A stretch of DNA of 64,000 nucleotides from Pseudomonadota bacterium (lineage in GTDB: Bacteria; Pseudomonadota; Gammaproteobacteria; Burkholderiales; SG8-39), in assembly GCA_947455195.1 (NCBI GenBank), contig CANGMI010000005.1, positions 62,001-126,000 of the forward strand, in the 5' to 3' direction. The notes under the pieces are model-generated. The model saw only the letters and a program-made list of their open reading frames with translations, was not told the origin of the DNA and made no database searches. Of this stretch, positions 1 to 9,647 are shown one piece after another; position 1 is the first letter of the stretch; every line of letters starts with the position of its first letter. Position numbers and translations under genes: made by a program.

Positions 1-478
1 GTGAGCCGTAGGCGACCTTGTTGCCAGCGCGCGCCCAGGCCAGAAACTCCTGCAGCGTGCGGGCCGGGTTGCTGGCGTTCACCGCCACCAGCAGGCCTTC
101 AATGGCGGCAATGGAGGTAATCGGGGTGAAGTCGCGGGCCGGGTCGAACGGCAGCTTTCGATAGACGCTCGGATTGATGGCGATCGAGGTCGAAGTCACC
201 ATGAGCGTGTAGCCGTCGGGTGCCGCCTTGGCCACGATTTCTGCCCCGATGATGCCATTCGCCCCCGGTTTGTTCTCGACGACGAACTGCACGCCGAACC
301 GATTGCCCAGGTCCTGGCCGACGATTCGTGCCGTCACGTCGGGGCCTCCGGGCGCAAACGGAACAATCACCTTGACGGGGCGATTGGGCCACGTGTCGGC
401 GTGTGCCGGCGTCAGGTGGAGCGCAGCCAGTGCCAGGCAGGCCCCGAGAGTCCTCCGGCGTTCGAACGTGCGGATCAT
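1..478 (-). CDS. Bug-family tripartite tricarboxylate transporter substrate-binding protein, 3' part cut off by the window edge
   Basis: Reading the minus strand from an ATG at 478 gives about 159 codons that run off the left edge. The N-terminus is a basic stretch (MIRTFERRRT) and a hydrophobic segment ending in an Ala-rich site (AHA-DT), which looks like a Sec signal peptide. Then come the Bug hallmarks: WPNRPVKVIVPFAPGGPDV near residues 29-47, a VENKPGANG block and APDGYTLM. Bug proteins are periplasmic receptors that bind carboxylates or other small acids, often as orphans far from TctA/TctB membrane subunits. A GGGAG motif lies 10-15 bases upstream of the ATG. The gene follows another Bug gene on the same strand across a tandem repeat. 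The ligand cannot be predicted. Confidence 0.9.
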   Translation of the reverse strand, partial: MIRTFERRRTLGACLALAALHLTPAHADTWPNRPVKVIVPFAPGGPDVTARIVGQDLGNRFGVQFVVENKPGANGIIGAEIVAKAAPDGYTLMVTSTSIAINPSVYRKLPFDPARDFTPITSIAAIEGLLVAVNASNPARTLQEFLAWARAGNKVAYGS

Positions 479-510
479 GATCTTTTCTCCCTGCATCTAC
501 AGGCATCAGA

Positions 511-594
511 CTTCAGGCTTCGGGCTTCGGGCTTCAGGCTTCAGGCTTCAGGCTTCAGGCTTCAGGCTTCAGGCTTCAGGCTTCAGGCTTCAGT
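511..594. repeat. 12-copy tandem heptanucleotide repeat (CTTCAGG on plus, CCTGAAG on minus)
   Basis: Twelve consecutive 7-bp units run from 511 to 594. Units 2 and 3 read CTTCGGG, the last reads CTTCAGT, and the other nine are identical. The repeat fills the gap between two tandem Bug genes on the minus strand. The upstream gene's TGA stop (590-592) falls inside the last unit, and the repeat ends 32 bases before the next ATG at 478. A unit number not divisible by three would not shift either reading frame, so any effect of copy number would be on mRNA or promoter spacing. Confidence 0.95.
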
Positions 595-1618
595 CGACGG
601 TCGCGCCCGAGAACTTCACCACGCGCCCCCACTTCTCGACCTCCGTTTGCAGCACGGCGCCAAACTGTGCGGGCGTGCTGCCGATCGGCACCGTGCCCTG
701 GGCATGGTAGTTGGCCACGACATCGGCGCGGGCCAGGTAGCGTGCTGCGGTCGACTGCACGCGATCGACGATGGCTGCTGGGGTACCGCGTGGCGCAAGG
801 AGCCCGATCCACAGGTCGGCCTCGTAGCCGGTGACGCCCGCCTCGTTCATGGTCGGAACATCGGGCAGCAGACTCGAGCGCTTCGAACTGGTGATGGCAA
901 GGCCGCGCATCTTTCCGGCCCTGATCTGGGAGAGCGTAGTCGGCAGCGAGTCGAACATCATCTGCACCTGACCGGCCAGGACCGCCGTGCGTGCATCGCC
1001 GCTGGCCCGGTAGGGGACGTGCACGATGTCCAGGCTTGCCATGGTCTTGAAGAGTTCCGCTGCCAGATGGTAGGGCGTACCCGAGCCGGACGACGAATAA
1101 TTGAGCTTGCCGGGGCGCTGGCGTGCCGCCGCGATCAGTTCGGCCACGCTCCCGATGCCAAGGCCCGGGCTCACCACCAGGACATTGGGCATCGAATTCA
1201 CCTGAGTTACCGGTGTGAAGTCGCGCAGCAGCGAGTACGGGAGTTTCGGGTAGAGGGTCTCGTTGATCGCCTGCGTGTTAGAGATGATGACGAGTGTGTA
1301 GCCGTCGGGTGAGGCCTTGGCTACTGCATCGGTGCCGGGCACTGAACCGGCACCCGGCCGGTCCTCGACGATGAACTGCTGACCCAGACTCTCGGTGAGG
1401 CCCTGCGCGATGCTGCGCCCGTAGATGTCGGCCGGCCCTCCGGCGCCAAAGGGCACGATGATCTTGACCGGGTGCGTGGGCCAGCCGGTCGCCTGAGCGG
1501 CTGCCTGATTCAGCGAGCTGGCTGCGCCCAGGGCGAGCGCAAGCCCGGCAAGCGCCGCCCGACGGGCGTGGCGGCCTGCGAGTCTTTCAGTGGGGGCTGG
1601 TTGCGCGTGCAGGGTCAT
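590..1618 (-). CDS. Bug-family tripartite tricarboxylate transporter substrate-binding protein
   Basis: This is a 342-residue periplasmic receptor. It has an N-terminal signal peptide: basic residues, then an Ala/Leu-rich core ending near AAAQATG. The family motifs follow: WPTHPVKIIVPFGAGGPADI around residues 48-67, VEDRPGAGSVPG, SPDGYTLVI, then the typical GRPGKLNYSSSGSGTPYHLA and GLLAPRGTPAAIV blocks. Length matches the family (about 320-330 residues). The ATG at 1618 is preceded by CGGAAGA and puts the signal peptide at the start; a longer frame reaching 1747 adds a non-signal-like leader and is unlikely. No tctAB genes are nearby, so it is an orphan receptor like many in Burkholderiales. 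Confidence 0.92.
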   Translation of the reverse strand: MTLHAQPAPTERLAGRHARRAALAGLALALGAASSLNQAAAQATGWPTHPVKIIVPFGAGGPADIYGRSIAQGLTESLGQQFIVEDRPGAGSVPGTDAVAKASPDGYTLVIISNTQAINETLYPKLPYSLLRDFTPVTQVNSMPNVLVVSPGLGIGSVAELIAAARQRPGKLNYSSSGSGTPYHLAAELFKTMASLDIVHVPYRASGDARTAVLAGQVQMMFDSLPTTLSQIRAGKMRGLAITSSKRSSLLPDVPTMNEAGVTGYEADLWIGLLAPRGTPAAIVDRVQSTAARYLARADVVANYHAQGTVPIGSTPAQFGAVLQTEVEKWGRVVKFSGATVD

Positions 1619-1825
1619 CGCTGGCGATCTTCCGAGTGTCGTGTCGCGGCGCACGATACCACCGGCCACGATCCGGTGCCTGCCCGTCAGGTGCGTTGCA
1701 GGCAACAGCTCGTCACGATCGGGCAGACATGACAGTCTCGCATGCATGCGCCCGAAGGGTAGAATCGCACGGTTTCAGTCTGCCGTTCCCTGCATCATGC
1801 AGTCTCTTACTTGAGGAGCACCGAA

Positions 1826-2134
1826 ATGACCAACCGTCGCCAGTTCTTCACCCTCGTCGCCGCCGGCGCCGCCACCGCCGCTGCCGTGCGTACGGCCACG
1901 GCTGCCGAAACGCTGAAGGAAACCGATCCGGCTGCCGCCGCGCTGGGCTACAAGGCCGATGCCACCAAGGTCGACAAGGCAAAGTCCCCGACCTATGCCG
2001 CTGGCGCGAAGTGTTCCAATTGTGCCCTCTACCAGGGCAAGGCTGCCGACGCAACGGCGCCCTGCGCCGCTTTCGGTGGCAAGTTGGTGGCGGGTGCCGG
2101 CTGGTGCTCGGCCTACGCCAAGAAGCCTGCCTGA
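1826..2134 (+). CDS. High-potential iron-sulfur protein (HiPIP)
   Basis: This is a 102-residue small periplasmic electron carrier. The N-terminus carries a twin-arginine type signal (NRRQFFTLVAAGAA) with cleavage likely after TATAA, as expected for a protein exported with its cluster already folded in. The mature part has four cysteines, C63, C66, C80 and C94, in the HiPIP spacing (CxxC, then 13 and 13 residues), with the usual GWC near the end. HiPIPs carry one [4Fe-4S] cluster cycling 3+/2+ and shuttle electrons between the bc1 complex and terminal acceptors. The ATG at 1826 has GAGGAG seven bases upstream; a TTG at 1811 would overlap that site. A TAGAAT -10-like sequence lies at 1760-1765 without a convincing -35. 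Confidence 0.93.
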   Translation: MTNRRQFFTLVAAGAATAAAVRTATAAETLKETDPAAAALGYKADATKVDKAKSPTYAAGAKCSNCALYQGKAADATAPCAAFGGKLVAGAGWCSAYAKKPA

Positions 2135-2164
2135 GCAGGCATCCTGGGGCCTGCAGCGTTACCC

Positions 2165-5100
2165 GTGGCGGGCCCCCGCGGACGTGATGAGGCGAGCCGT
2201 GTTGCACGACGTGCAGCACGGCTCGCAGCACTTCCGAAGCCTGAGTTTCCGCCCGACCTGCCGGTCAGTGCGCGGCGTGAGGACATAGCCCGCGCCATCC
2301 AGGAACACCCGGTGGTCATCGTCTGTGGCGAAACCGGCTCGGGCAAGACGACGCAACTGCCCAAGATCTGTCTGTCGATCGGCCGCGGTGTTGACGGGCT
2401 GGTTGGTCATACCCAGCCCCGGCGCATTGCCGCCCGTGCCACCGCGACCCGCATCGCCGAGGAACTCCAGACACCACTGGGCGAAGCCGTAGGCTACAAG
2501 ATCCGGTTCACCGACCGCACCAGCGACCGCGGTTACGTGAAGTTGATGACCGACGGCATCCTGCTGGCCGAAACGCAGAATGACCCCGATCTGCGTCAGT
2601 ACGACACGCTCATCATTGACGAGGCGCACGAGCGCAGCCTCAACATCGACTTTCTGCTCGGCTATCTCAAGGGCGTGATCGCGCGCCGGCCCGATTTCAA
2701 GCTGGTCGTCACGTCGGCCACGATCGATGCGGCTCGGTTCAGCGCGCATTTCGACAACGCGCCGGTCATCGAGGTATCGGGTCGGCTCTACCCGGTCGAG
2801 GTCCGCTATCGCCCGGCCGAGGAAGACGACGCTGACGATGACGAGACGGCCGCAGCCATCACGCGTGCCGTCGACGAACTGGTACGCGAAGGGCCGGGTG
2901 ACATCCTGGTGTTCCTGCCGGGCGAGCGGGAGATTCGCGATGTGGCCGCCCACCTTGCGCGTCATGTGCCTTCGGCCACCGACATCCTGCCGCTCTATGC
3001 CCGGCTCTCGGCTGCCGATCAGGAGCGCGTGTTCCGACGCTCGAGCGCCCGGCGCATCGTGCTGGCGACCAATGTGGCCGAGACGTCTCTTACCGTGCCT
3101 GGTATCCGCTACGTGATCGATGTCGGGACGGCTCGAGTCAAACGCTACAGCTATCGCAACAAGGTCGAGCAGTTGCAGATCGAGCGCATCTCGCAGGCCG
3201 CAGCCAATCAGCGAGCCGGGCGTTGCGGTCGGGTGGCCGCCGGCATCTGCATCCGTCTCTACGACAAGGACGACTTCGACAAGCGCACGCCGTTCACCGA
3301 TCCGGAGATCCTGCGCTCGTCGCTCGCGGCGGTAATCCTGCGCATGAGGGCACTCGGCCTGTCGGCGGTCGAATCGTTTCCGTTCATCGATCCGCCGGCA
3401 TCGCGGGCGATTGCCGATGGCTATGCGCTTTTGCAGGAGCTCGGCGCGATCGACGAAGCGCGCGAGCTCACTCGCATCGGGCGGGAGCTGGCGGCGCTGC
3501 CGGTCGACCCTCGCATAGCGCGCATGGTGCTCGCGGCACGCAGTGAAGGGTGCCTTGCCGAGGTCATCGTCATTGCGGCAGCGCTCTCCGTGCAGGACCC
3601 GCGCGAGCGACCGCTCGAACGGGCTCAGGCCGCTGACGAGGCGCACCGTCTGCTCGCTGACGAGCGATCGGATTTCATGTCGTTTCTGAAGTTGTGGAGC
3701 TTTTACGAGGAAGCGGCCACCGCGCAGTCGCAGCGAGGCTTGCACCGTTTGTGCCGCGAGCGGTTCCTTTCATTCATCCGGATGCGTGAATGGCGCGAGG
3801 TTGTCGGGCAGTTGCGTGAGCTCGTGCGCGATCTTCCAGCCGATGCGCGTGTGCCCAAGGTGGTGCTGAGTGCACCGCGCAGTGACCCGGCCTTGCATCA
3901 GCCCGTGCACCGCGCTCTGCTGGCCGGACTGCTGGGCAATCTGGGGCTCAAGCTCGACGAGGGAGGCTACCTGGGTGCCCGCGGCATTCGGTTCCAGATC
4001 CACCCGGGGTCACGCCTCGCAAGGAAGCAGCCCCGCTGGGTGATGGCTGCCGAGATGACCGAGACATCACGCCTGTATGCCCGGTGCGTGGCGGCCATCG
4101 ACCCTGCCTGGATCGAGTCGGTGGGAGGGCATCTGATGCGTCGACATCAGGCCGAGCCGCACTGGGAGAAGCGGGCCGGGCAGGTCGTTGCGCTGGAGCG
4201 CGGCACGATCTATGGCATTCCGGTCTATACCGGGCGGCGGGTCGATTTCGGCCGGCTTGATTCGCGCACCGCGCGGGCCATCTTCATTCGCAGTGCCCTG
4301 GTCGAGGGCGACTTCGAGAGTCGTGCATCGTTCTTCCTTCACAACCGACGGCTCATCGCCGAGATCGAGAAGCTCGAGGCGAAGTCGAGGCGACCTGACG
4401 TGCTTGTGGATGACGAACTGATATTCGGTTTCTACGAGAGCGTGATCCCGCCCGAGGTGCGCGATACGCATACGCTCGAGCGTTGGCGTGCCCGTGCCGA
4501 ACGCGATCGGCCGCGTCTGCTGTACCTCGAACGTGAAAGCCTCATGCGCCACGAGGCTGCCGGCATCACCACGACCCATTTCCCGCCAGCGCTCGAGTTT
4601 GCCGGTCGCCGCTTTGCGCTCGACTACGAGCACGATCCTGGCGGTGCACGCGACGGGGTGACGCTCACCGTACCGCTCATGGCCCTCAACCAGGTGTCGG
4701 TCGAACGCTGCGAATGGCTGGTTCCCGGGTTGCTGGCCGAAAAGGTTCAGCAGCTCGCCCGCTCCTTGCCCCAGAAGCTGAGGCATCGCCTCGGGCCGTT
4801 GCCGGCATTTGCCGCCGGCTTTGTCGAATCCGAGGGCACGAGTGCGCGTGGCGCTCTGATCGATGCTCTCATTCGTCATGCCCGATCGGCGCATCAGGTG
4901 GATGTCACCCGCGATGCCTTTCGTCCCGAGGTGCTTCCGGCCCACCTGTTCATGAATATCCGGGTGATCGATGAGCACGGTCGGCAGATGGCGATGGGGC
5001 GCAACGTCCTGCAACTGCGAACCGAACTGGGCGCCGAGGCTGAGCGGCAGTTCCGCGACATGGCGGCCGAGGCGCTGAAGGCGGGTGTCGCTGCGGCATC

Positions 5101-6022
5101 CGGCGGGAAGCGCGATGTGGCCGTCGCCGTGCAGGGTTTCGGGGCGGATGGCGGCGTTGTGGCGGCAGTGGCAACCGGCTGGCAGTTCGGTGTGCTCGAG
5201 GAGATGATGGAACTGCGTCGCGGGAGCGCCACGCTGGTAGGCTATCCGGGCCTGGTCGATGCAGGCTCGGGTGTGACCCTGGAAGTGTTCGATTCGCCCG
5301 AACTGGCGCGCGAGGCACATCTTGGCGGTCTCACGCGTCTTTACCGCATCGCCTTGAAAGACCCCATCCGGCAGATGGAAAAGGGCCTGCCCGGTCTGCA
5401 AAAGCTCACGCTCGCCTATGGTGCTCTGGGTGACGCCGCCGAATTGCGCGACGAACTCGTCGCTGCCGCCATCCAGCGCGCCTGTCTGGCCGAGCCCTTG
5501 CCACGCGATGAGCGCGCCTTTGATGCTCGCCTCGCCGAGTCGCGAGCTCGGGTGAGTCTCATCGCACAGGAACTCGCCCGTACGCTCACAGGTGTTCTCG
5601 AACTGCACCGGGACCTGCTGCGCCGGGCGCAGGGGATGGCCCGTGCCCATCCCGAGGCGGCGCGTGACATCGAGTCTCAACTGGGGCGCCTGGTCTATCG
5701 TGGCTTCATCACCGGACTGCCGGCTGAGCGCCTGGGACACTTGCCTCGCTATCTCCAGGCGGTGTCGCTGCGCATCGACAAGTTACGTGCTGACCCTGCG
5801 CGCGATCGGCGCCTTGCGGTACAACTCGTGCCGCTCGAGACCCAGTGGCGCCGCGCATTGACCCGAGTCCATGCCAATGGCGCTCTGGATCCGCAGATCG
5901 AACAGTTCGGCTGGCTGCTCGAGGAATTGCGTGTGGCCCTCTTTGCCCAGGAACTGCGCACGCCCGCGCCGGTGTCGGTCAAGCGGCTCGAGAAGATGTG
6001 GCACACTATCTTTCGACCCTGA
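2165..6022 (+). CDS. hrpA: ATP-dependent RNA helicase HrpA (DEAH box)
   Basis: This is a 1285-residue DExH helicase. Visible in order: Walker A GETGSGKTT (55-63), DEAH (152-155) followed by ERSLNIDFLLGYLK, a SAT motif III, and QRAGRCGR motif VI near 349-356. Helicase-associated domains come next, and the long C-terminal DUF3418-type region typical of bacterial HrpA makes up the last half. In E. coli HrpA acts in mRNA processing and in resolving stalled or collided ribosomes. The GTG at 2165 is only 30 bases after the HiPIP stop, so the two are probably co-transcribed. The N-terminus is shorter than in E. coli HrpA (about 1300 residues), but no better start is visible. Confidence 0.95.
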   Translation: MAGPRGRDEASRVARRAARLAALPKPEFPPDLPVSARREDIARAIQEHPVVIVCGETGSGKTTQLPKICLSIGRGVDGLVGHTQPRRIAARATATRIAEELQTPLGEAVGYKIRFTDRTSDRGYVKLMTDGILLAETQNDPDLRQYDTLIIDEAHERSLNIDFLLGYLKGVIARRPDFKLVVTSATIDAARFSAHFDNAPVIEVSGRLYPVEVRYRPAEEDDADDDETAAAITRAVDELVREGPGDILVFLPGEREIRDVAAHLARHVPSATDILPLYARLSAADQERVFRRSSARRIVLATNVAETSLTVPGIRYVIDVGTARVKRYSYRNKVEQLQIERISQAAANQRAGRCGRVAAGICIRLYDKDDFDKRTPFTDPEILRSSLAAVILRMRALGLSAVESFPFIDPPASRAIADGYALLQELGAIDEARELTRIGRELAALPVDPRIARMVLAARSEGCLAEVIVIAAALSVQDPRERPLERAQAADEAHRLLADERSDFMSFLKLWSFYEEAATAQSQRGLHRLCRERFLSFIRMREWREVVGQLRELVRDLPADARVPKVVLSAPRSDPALHQPVHRALLAGLLGNLGLKLDEGGYLGARGIRFQIHPGSRLARKQPRWVMAAEMTETSRLYARCVAAIDPAWIESVGGHLMRRHQAEPHWEKRAGQVVALERGTIYGIPVYTGRRVDFGRLDSRTARAIFIRSALVEGDFESRASFFLHNRRLIAEIEKLEAKSRRPDVLVDDELIFGFYESVIPPEVRDTHTLERWRARAERDRPRLLYLERESLMRHEAAGITTTHFPPALEFAGRRFALDYEHDPGGARDGVTLTVPLMALNQVSVERCEWLVPGLLAEKVQQLARSLPQKLRHRLGPLPAFAAGFVESEGTSARGALIDALIRHARSAHQVDVTRDAFRPEVLPAHLFMNIRVIDEHGRQMAMGRNVLQLRTELGAEAERQFRDMAAEALKAGVAAASGGKRDVAVAVQGFGADGGVVAAVATGWQFGVLEEMMELRRGSATLVGYPGLVDAGSGVTLEVFDSPELAREAHLGGLTRLYRIALKDPIRQMEKGLPGLQKLTLAYGALGDAAELRDELVAAAIQRACLAEPLPRDERAFDARLAESRARVSLIAQELARTLTGVLELHRDLLRRAQGMARAHPEAARDIESQLGRLVYRGFITGLPAERLGHLPRYLQAVSLRIDKLRADPARDRRLAVQLVPLETQWRRALTRVHANGALDPQIEQFGWLLEELRVALFAQELRTPAPVSVKRLEKMWHTIFRP

Positions 6023-6025
6023 GAG

Positions 6026-6799
6026 ATGATCATGAGAGAAATCGTCGAGGCGTTGCTGGGGGCTCTGGCAAGCCTGGTGCATCCGCGCATGTGGCTGCTG
6101 ATGATCTGGCCCATGGCTGTGGCGCTGCTCATCTGGACTATCCTGGCGGTCATCTTCGGTCATCAGGTGTTTGATGCGGTTCAGACCCACCTGGCGGCCA
6201 CCGAGGTCTATCGGTCCATGATCGACATCTGGCCGCTCTCGGCGATGGCGACCATCCTGGTGTGGTTGCTGCTCGCCGCGATCTTCATCCCGCTTGTTCT
6301 CGTCACGGCCTCGCTCATCATCAGCATCGTGTCGATGCCCACGATCATCCGGCAGGTGGCGACCGACCGTTACCCGTCCCTCGAGCGCCGCCATGGTGGC
6401 AGCGTGGTGGGCAGCCTGTGGAATGCGGCGTCCACGCTTGTCCTCCTGATGCTGCTGGTCTTTGGCAGCGTGCCCTTGTGGCTGATGCCGTTCCTGTGGC
6501 CCGTGATCCCGGTCCTTCTCTTTGCTTTCTTCAACCAGCGTCTGTTCCGTTACGACGCGCTGGCCGAGCATGCCGATGCGGCCGAGTTGCGCGAACTCGT
6601 CGTGGCCTGTCGCGGCCAGTGGTGGGGCCTCGGGATCGCGCTGGCACTGCTCGGTCATGTGCCGATCATCGGTTTCTTCGTGCCGGTGCTCGGTGGCCTG
6701 GCGTTCACGCATTTTGGTCTGGCGAGGCTGCACGCCCTGCGGATCACGCGCCCGCCGGGCGCTGCGGGTGCTCGTGTCATTGAGGGGGAACTCGCGTGA
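6026..6799 (+). CDS. EI24 domain-containing (CysZ-like) membrane protein
   Basis: This is a 257-residue polytopic membrane protein of the EI24/CysZ family. Hydrophobic segments lie roughly at residues 25-45, 70-100, 138-170 and 200-225, with a conserved middle loop ([20 protein letters not shown]). CysZ members move sulfate inward; many Burkholderiales members have no assigned role. The start is ATG 6026 or, more likely, ATG 6032, where GAGAG sits at a better distance. The stop overlaps the GTG of the NAD synthetase (GTGA), which suggests translational coupling. Function beyond membrane transport is not shown by the sequence. Confidence 0.85.
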   Translation: MIMREIVEALLGALASLVHPRMWLLMIWPMAVALLIWTILAVIFGHQVFDAVQTHLAATEVYRSMIDIWPLSAMATILVWLLLAAIFIPLVLVTASLIISIVSMPTIIRQVATDRYPSLERRHGGSVVGSLWNAASTLVLLMLLVFGSVPLWLMPFLWPVIPVLLFAFFNQRLFRYDALAEHADAAELRELVVACRGQWWGLGIALALLGHVPIIGFFVPVLGGLAFTHFGLARLHALRITRPPGAAGARVIEGELA

Positions 6800-8853
6800 A
6801 CTTCTACAACCTGCATCGCCATGGCTTCGTGCGCGTGGCCGTCGCGGTGCCCCAGGTCCATCTCGCGGACCCGCTTGCGAATGCCCGCGAGACCATCGAG
6901 CTTGCGCGCGACGCAGCGGCTCGCCATGCCTCGGTCGTGGTGTTTCCCGAGCTCGGGTTGAGCGGCTATTCCTGTGATGATCTGTTTCAGCAGCAGGCCC
7001 TGCTCGACGCCTGCCAGCGCGCGCTCCGGCAGGTGCTCGAGGCGTCGCTCGGGATCGCCTCGGTACTCCTGGTCGGGCTACCCCTGGCCGTCGCAGGTAC
7101 GCTCTACAACGTCGCTGCCGTGGTGCACCGAGGTCGCGTGCTCGGGGTGGTGCCCAAGACATTCCTGCCCAACTCGCTCGAATTCTACGAACGGCGGCAA
7201 TTTGCTTCGGGAGATGCCGCGCTGGCCGACCGGGTCGGCATTGCGGGGCAGGAGGGCGTTCCGTTTGGCGCCCAACTGCTCTTTGCGGCCTCGGATCAGC
7301 CGCTGCTGCGACTGCATGTCGAGATCTGCGAGGACCTCTGGACCCCCGTGCCGCCCTCGGCGTTCGGCGCATTGGCAGGGGCCAGCGTTCTGGCCAATCT
7401 GTCGGCGTCGAACATCACGATCGGCAAGGACGCGTGGCGCTCGCAACTGGTCGCCACCCAGTCGGGTCGCTGCGTGGCGGCCTACCTGTACAGCGCGGCC
7501 GGCTTTGGCGAGTCGACCACCGAACTTGCCTGGGACGGGCATGGGCTCATCGCCGAAAACGGCACGATGCTCGCCCAGACCGAGCGCTTTGCGATGCGCT
7601 CCCAGATCGTCTTTGCCGATATCGATCTCGAGCGTCTGGCCGCCGATCGGCTGCGCCAGTCGAGCTTTGCGCAATCCGTCGAGCGCGAGCGCGAGCGTCT
7701 CGCTCGCTTTCGAACCGTCGACTTCAGGCTCGATGCGGATAGGGCCTCGACCCTGCTTCTCGAACGACGCTACGAGCGGTTTCCTTACGTGCCCAGTGAC
7801 CCGGCACGACGCAGCGAGCGTTGCGCCGAGGTGCTGGCCATTCAGGTGCAGGGGCTGGTGAAGCGCCTGCGTTCGATGCGCGCCGAGCGTGTCGTGATCG
7901 GTGTCTCCGGTGGGCTTGATTCGACGCATGCGCTGATCGTGTGTGCCCAGGCGATGGACTGCATGAGCTTGCCCCGCAGCAACATCCTTGCGTGGACGCT
8001 GCCCGGCTTTGCCACGAGCGATCGCACCCGCGAGCAGGCGCACGCGTTGATGGCTGCTCTTGGCGTGACGGCCGGCGAAATCGACATACGGCCTGCCTGC
8101 CGGCAGATGCTCGCCGATATCGGGCACCCGTTCGCGCGCGGCGAACGCTGCTTTGACATCACCTTCGAGAATGTGCAGGCCGGTGAGCGCACCAGTCATC
8201 TGTTTCGTCTGGCCAACCTGCACCGGGCGCCGGTCGTGGGTACGGGTGACCTGTCCGAGGTCGCGCTGGGCTGGAGTACCTATGGCGTTGGCGATCAGAT
8301 GTCGCATTACAACGTCAATGCCAGTGTTCCCAAGACCCTCATCCAGTACCTGGTTCGCCATGCGGCGGCCAGTGATCTGTTCGGTACGACCGCGAGCGGC
8401 GTGCTCCTTGAGGTGCTGTCGACCGAGATCAGCCCCGAACTGGTACCGGGCGACGCCGATGGCCAACCCACTCAGCGCAGCGAGGACGTCGTGGGTCCCT
8501 ACGAGTTGCAGGACTTCCACCTCTATCACACGCTGCGATTCGGATTCGGGCCGGCCAAGGTGGCATTTCTGGCCTGGTCGGCCTGGCATGACGCTCACGC
8601 CGGATACTGGCCCGATGTCCCGGTTGTTGCGCGGCGCGGCTACTCGTTGCGAGTGATCCGGCGCTGGCTTGGTGTCTTTCTGCAGCGCTTCTTCGAGCAG
8701 AGTCAGTACAAGCGTTCGGCGATGCCCAATGCCCCCAAGGTCGGCTCGGGTGGGTCGCTGTCCCCGCGCGGCGACTGGCGTGCTCCGAGTGACGCGCCGG
8801 CGACAGTCTGGATCGAGGCGCTGGGCCGTATCCCGGAAAACGAACCCGAATGA
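6796..8853 (+). CDS. nadE: Glutamine-dependent NAD+ synthetase
   Basis: This is a 685-residue two-domain enzyme that amidates nicotinic acid adenine dinucleotide to NAD+ using glutamine-derived ammonia. The N-terminal third is a nitrilase-like glutaminase domain, with [15 protein letters not shown] (Glu of the Glu-Lys-Cys triad), the Lys in VVPKTFLPN and the Cys in VEICEDLW. The C-terminal part is the ATP pyrophosphatase-type synthetase with the P-loop GVSGGLDST at residues 369-377 and later [12 protein letters not shown]. The length matches the long mycobacterial-type NadE rather than the 540-residue form. The GTG start overlaps the preceding stop. The gene ends just before a hairpin terminator shared with the convergent phasin gene. 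Confidence 0.95.
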   Translation: MNFYNLHRHGFVRVAVAVPQVHLADPLANARETIELARDAAARHASVVVFPELGLSGYSCDDLFQQQALLDACQRALRQVLEASLGIASVLLVGLPLAVAGTLYNVAAVVHRGRVLGVVPKTFLPNSLEFYERRQFASGDAALADRVGIAGQEGVPFGAQLLFAASDQPLLRLHVEICEDLWTPVPPSAFGALAGASVLANLSASNITIGKDAWRSQLVATQSGRCVAAYLYSAAGFGESTTELAWDGHGLIAENGTMLAQTERFAMRSQIVFADIDLERLAADRLRQSSFAQSVERERERLARFRTVDFRLDADRASTLLLERRYERFPYVPSDPARRSERCAEVLAIQVQGLVKRLRSMRAERVVIGVSGGLDSTHALIVCAQAMDCMSLPRSNILAWTLPGFATSDRTREQAHALMAALGVTAGEIDIRPACRQMLADIGHPFARGERCFDITFENVQAGERTSHLFRLANLHRAPVVGTGDLSEVALGWSTYGVGDQMSHYNVNASVPKTLIQYLVRHAAASDLFGTTASGVLLEVLSTEISPELVPGDADGQPTQRSEDVVGPYELQDFHLYHTLRFGFGPAKVAFLAWSAWHDAHAGYWPDVPVVARRGYSLRVIRRWLGVFLQRFFEQSQYKRSAMPNAPKVGSGGSLSPRGDWRAPSDAPATVWIEALGRIPENEPE

Positions 8854-8857
8854 AAAA

Positions 8858-8885
8858 CCGGCACCCGTGTCACCACGGATGCCGG
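8858..8885 (-). terminator. Rho-independent terminator of the phasin gene, between convergent nadE and phasin
   Basis: CCGGCA-C-CCGTG pairs with CACGG-A-TGCCGG around a 4-base loop (8870-8873). On the minus strand the stem is followed by TTTTTCA, so it ends phasin transcripts. There is no T-run on the plus side, so stopping nadE transcripts is less certain. Confidence 0.85.
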
Positions 8886-8922
8886 CTCGGGTCCTGAAGA
8901 CGGACGTCGTGCTGTGCGGCAA

Positions 8923-9474
8923 TCAGCCAGCGCGGCGCGAGCTGCCCTTCTTGGCGGCGGCAGCGGCGCTCGACGTGGCGTTGGCGAAGTTCACCTCCAC
9001 CACTTCGGCAGCCTGCTTGGCCACACGGGTCACGCTGTCGTAGGCGGTGTTCATGGCCGACATCGCGGTCTTGACTGCATTCATGGCTGCATCGCCACCG
9101 ACCGGGCTGTTCTTGGCAATCGTGTCGAGCATCGAAACCACGTTGCGGTTCAGTTCGGCGGTGTGACTCTCGACCAGTCCGGTCACCGTGGCCTGAGCCT
9201 GGGTGGCCACGTCGTACACGCTCTTGCCATAGGTCACGGCCTTGGCGAGGACGGGCTGTGTGTAGGCGGCGTTCAGCTTGATGAGGTCCTGCGGGTCCTT
9301 GGCATCGAGCAGCGTCTTCACATGCTCGGCGCTGTCGGCAATGGCTTCCTTGGCCGAATCGATGTTGAGTTGCGCGAGACGCTCGAAGGCGGCGAACTGG
9401 GCTTGGGCGAAACCGAGGGCCGCTTCGACACCGGCCTTGCTGGACGCTGCAAACTTGTCGGGGGTGACGTACAT
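8923..9474 (-). CDS. phaP: Phasin family protein (polyhydroxyalkanoate granule-associated)
   Basis: This is a 183-residue, Ala-rich, helix-forming protein beginning MYVTPDKFAASSKAGVEAAL and containing the phasin pattern FAAFERLAQLNIDSAKEAI. The C-terminus is SSAAAAAKKGSSRRAG. Phasins coat polyhydroxyalkanoate granules and control their size and number. The start at 9474 is set by AAGGAG eight bases upstream; the longer open frame to 9891 runs through the promoter and is rejected. A strong sigma-70 promoter at 9665-9692 and three repeated operator-like sites precede it, leaving a leader of about 180 bases. This implies that the organism makes storage polyester, though no synthase gene is in the window. 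Confidence 0.93.
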   Translation of the reverse strand: MYVTPDKFAASSKAGVEAALGFAQAQFAAFERLAQLNIDSAKEAIADSAEHVKTLLDAKDPQDLIKLNAAYTQPVLAKAVTYGKSVYDVATQAQATVTGLVESHTAELNRNVVSMLDTIAKNSPVGGDAAMNAVKTAMSAMNTAYDSVTRVAKQAAEVVEVNFANATSSAAAAAKKGSSRRAG

Positions 9475-9647
9475 GGTGCGTACTCCTTGATCAGGGCAAT
9501 GAAAGTGGGTTACAAGGTCTGGGGCTGCAAGGTCCGGCGTGATGCGTACTGCGATGACTGCATTCTCTGGCGCACTGCCCGAGTTGGCGGCTTGCCGGCA
9601 GAGCCCGTTACGAGGACGGCTGCCTTCAGACCCGCTTTCCCGGTTGT

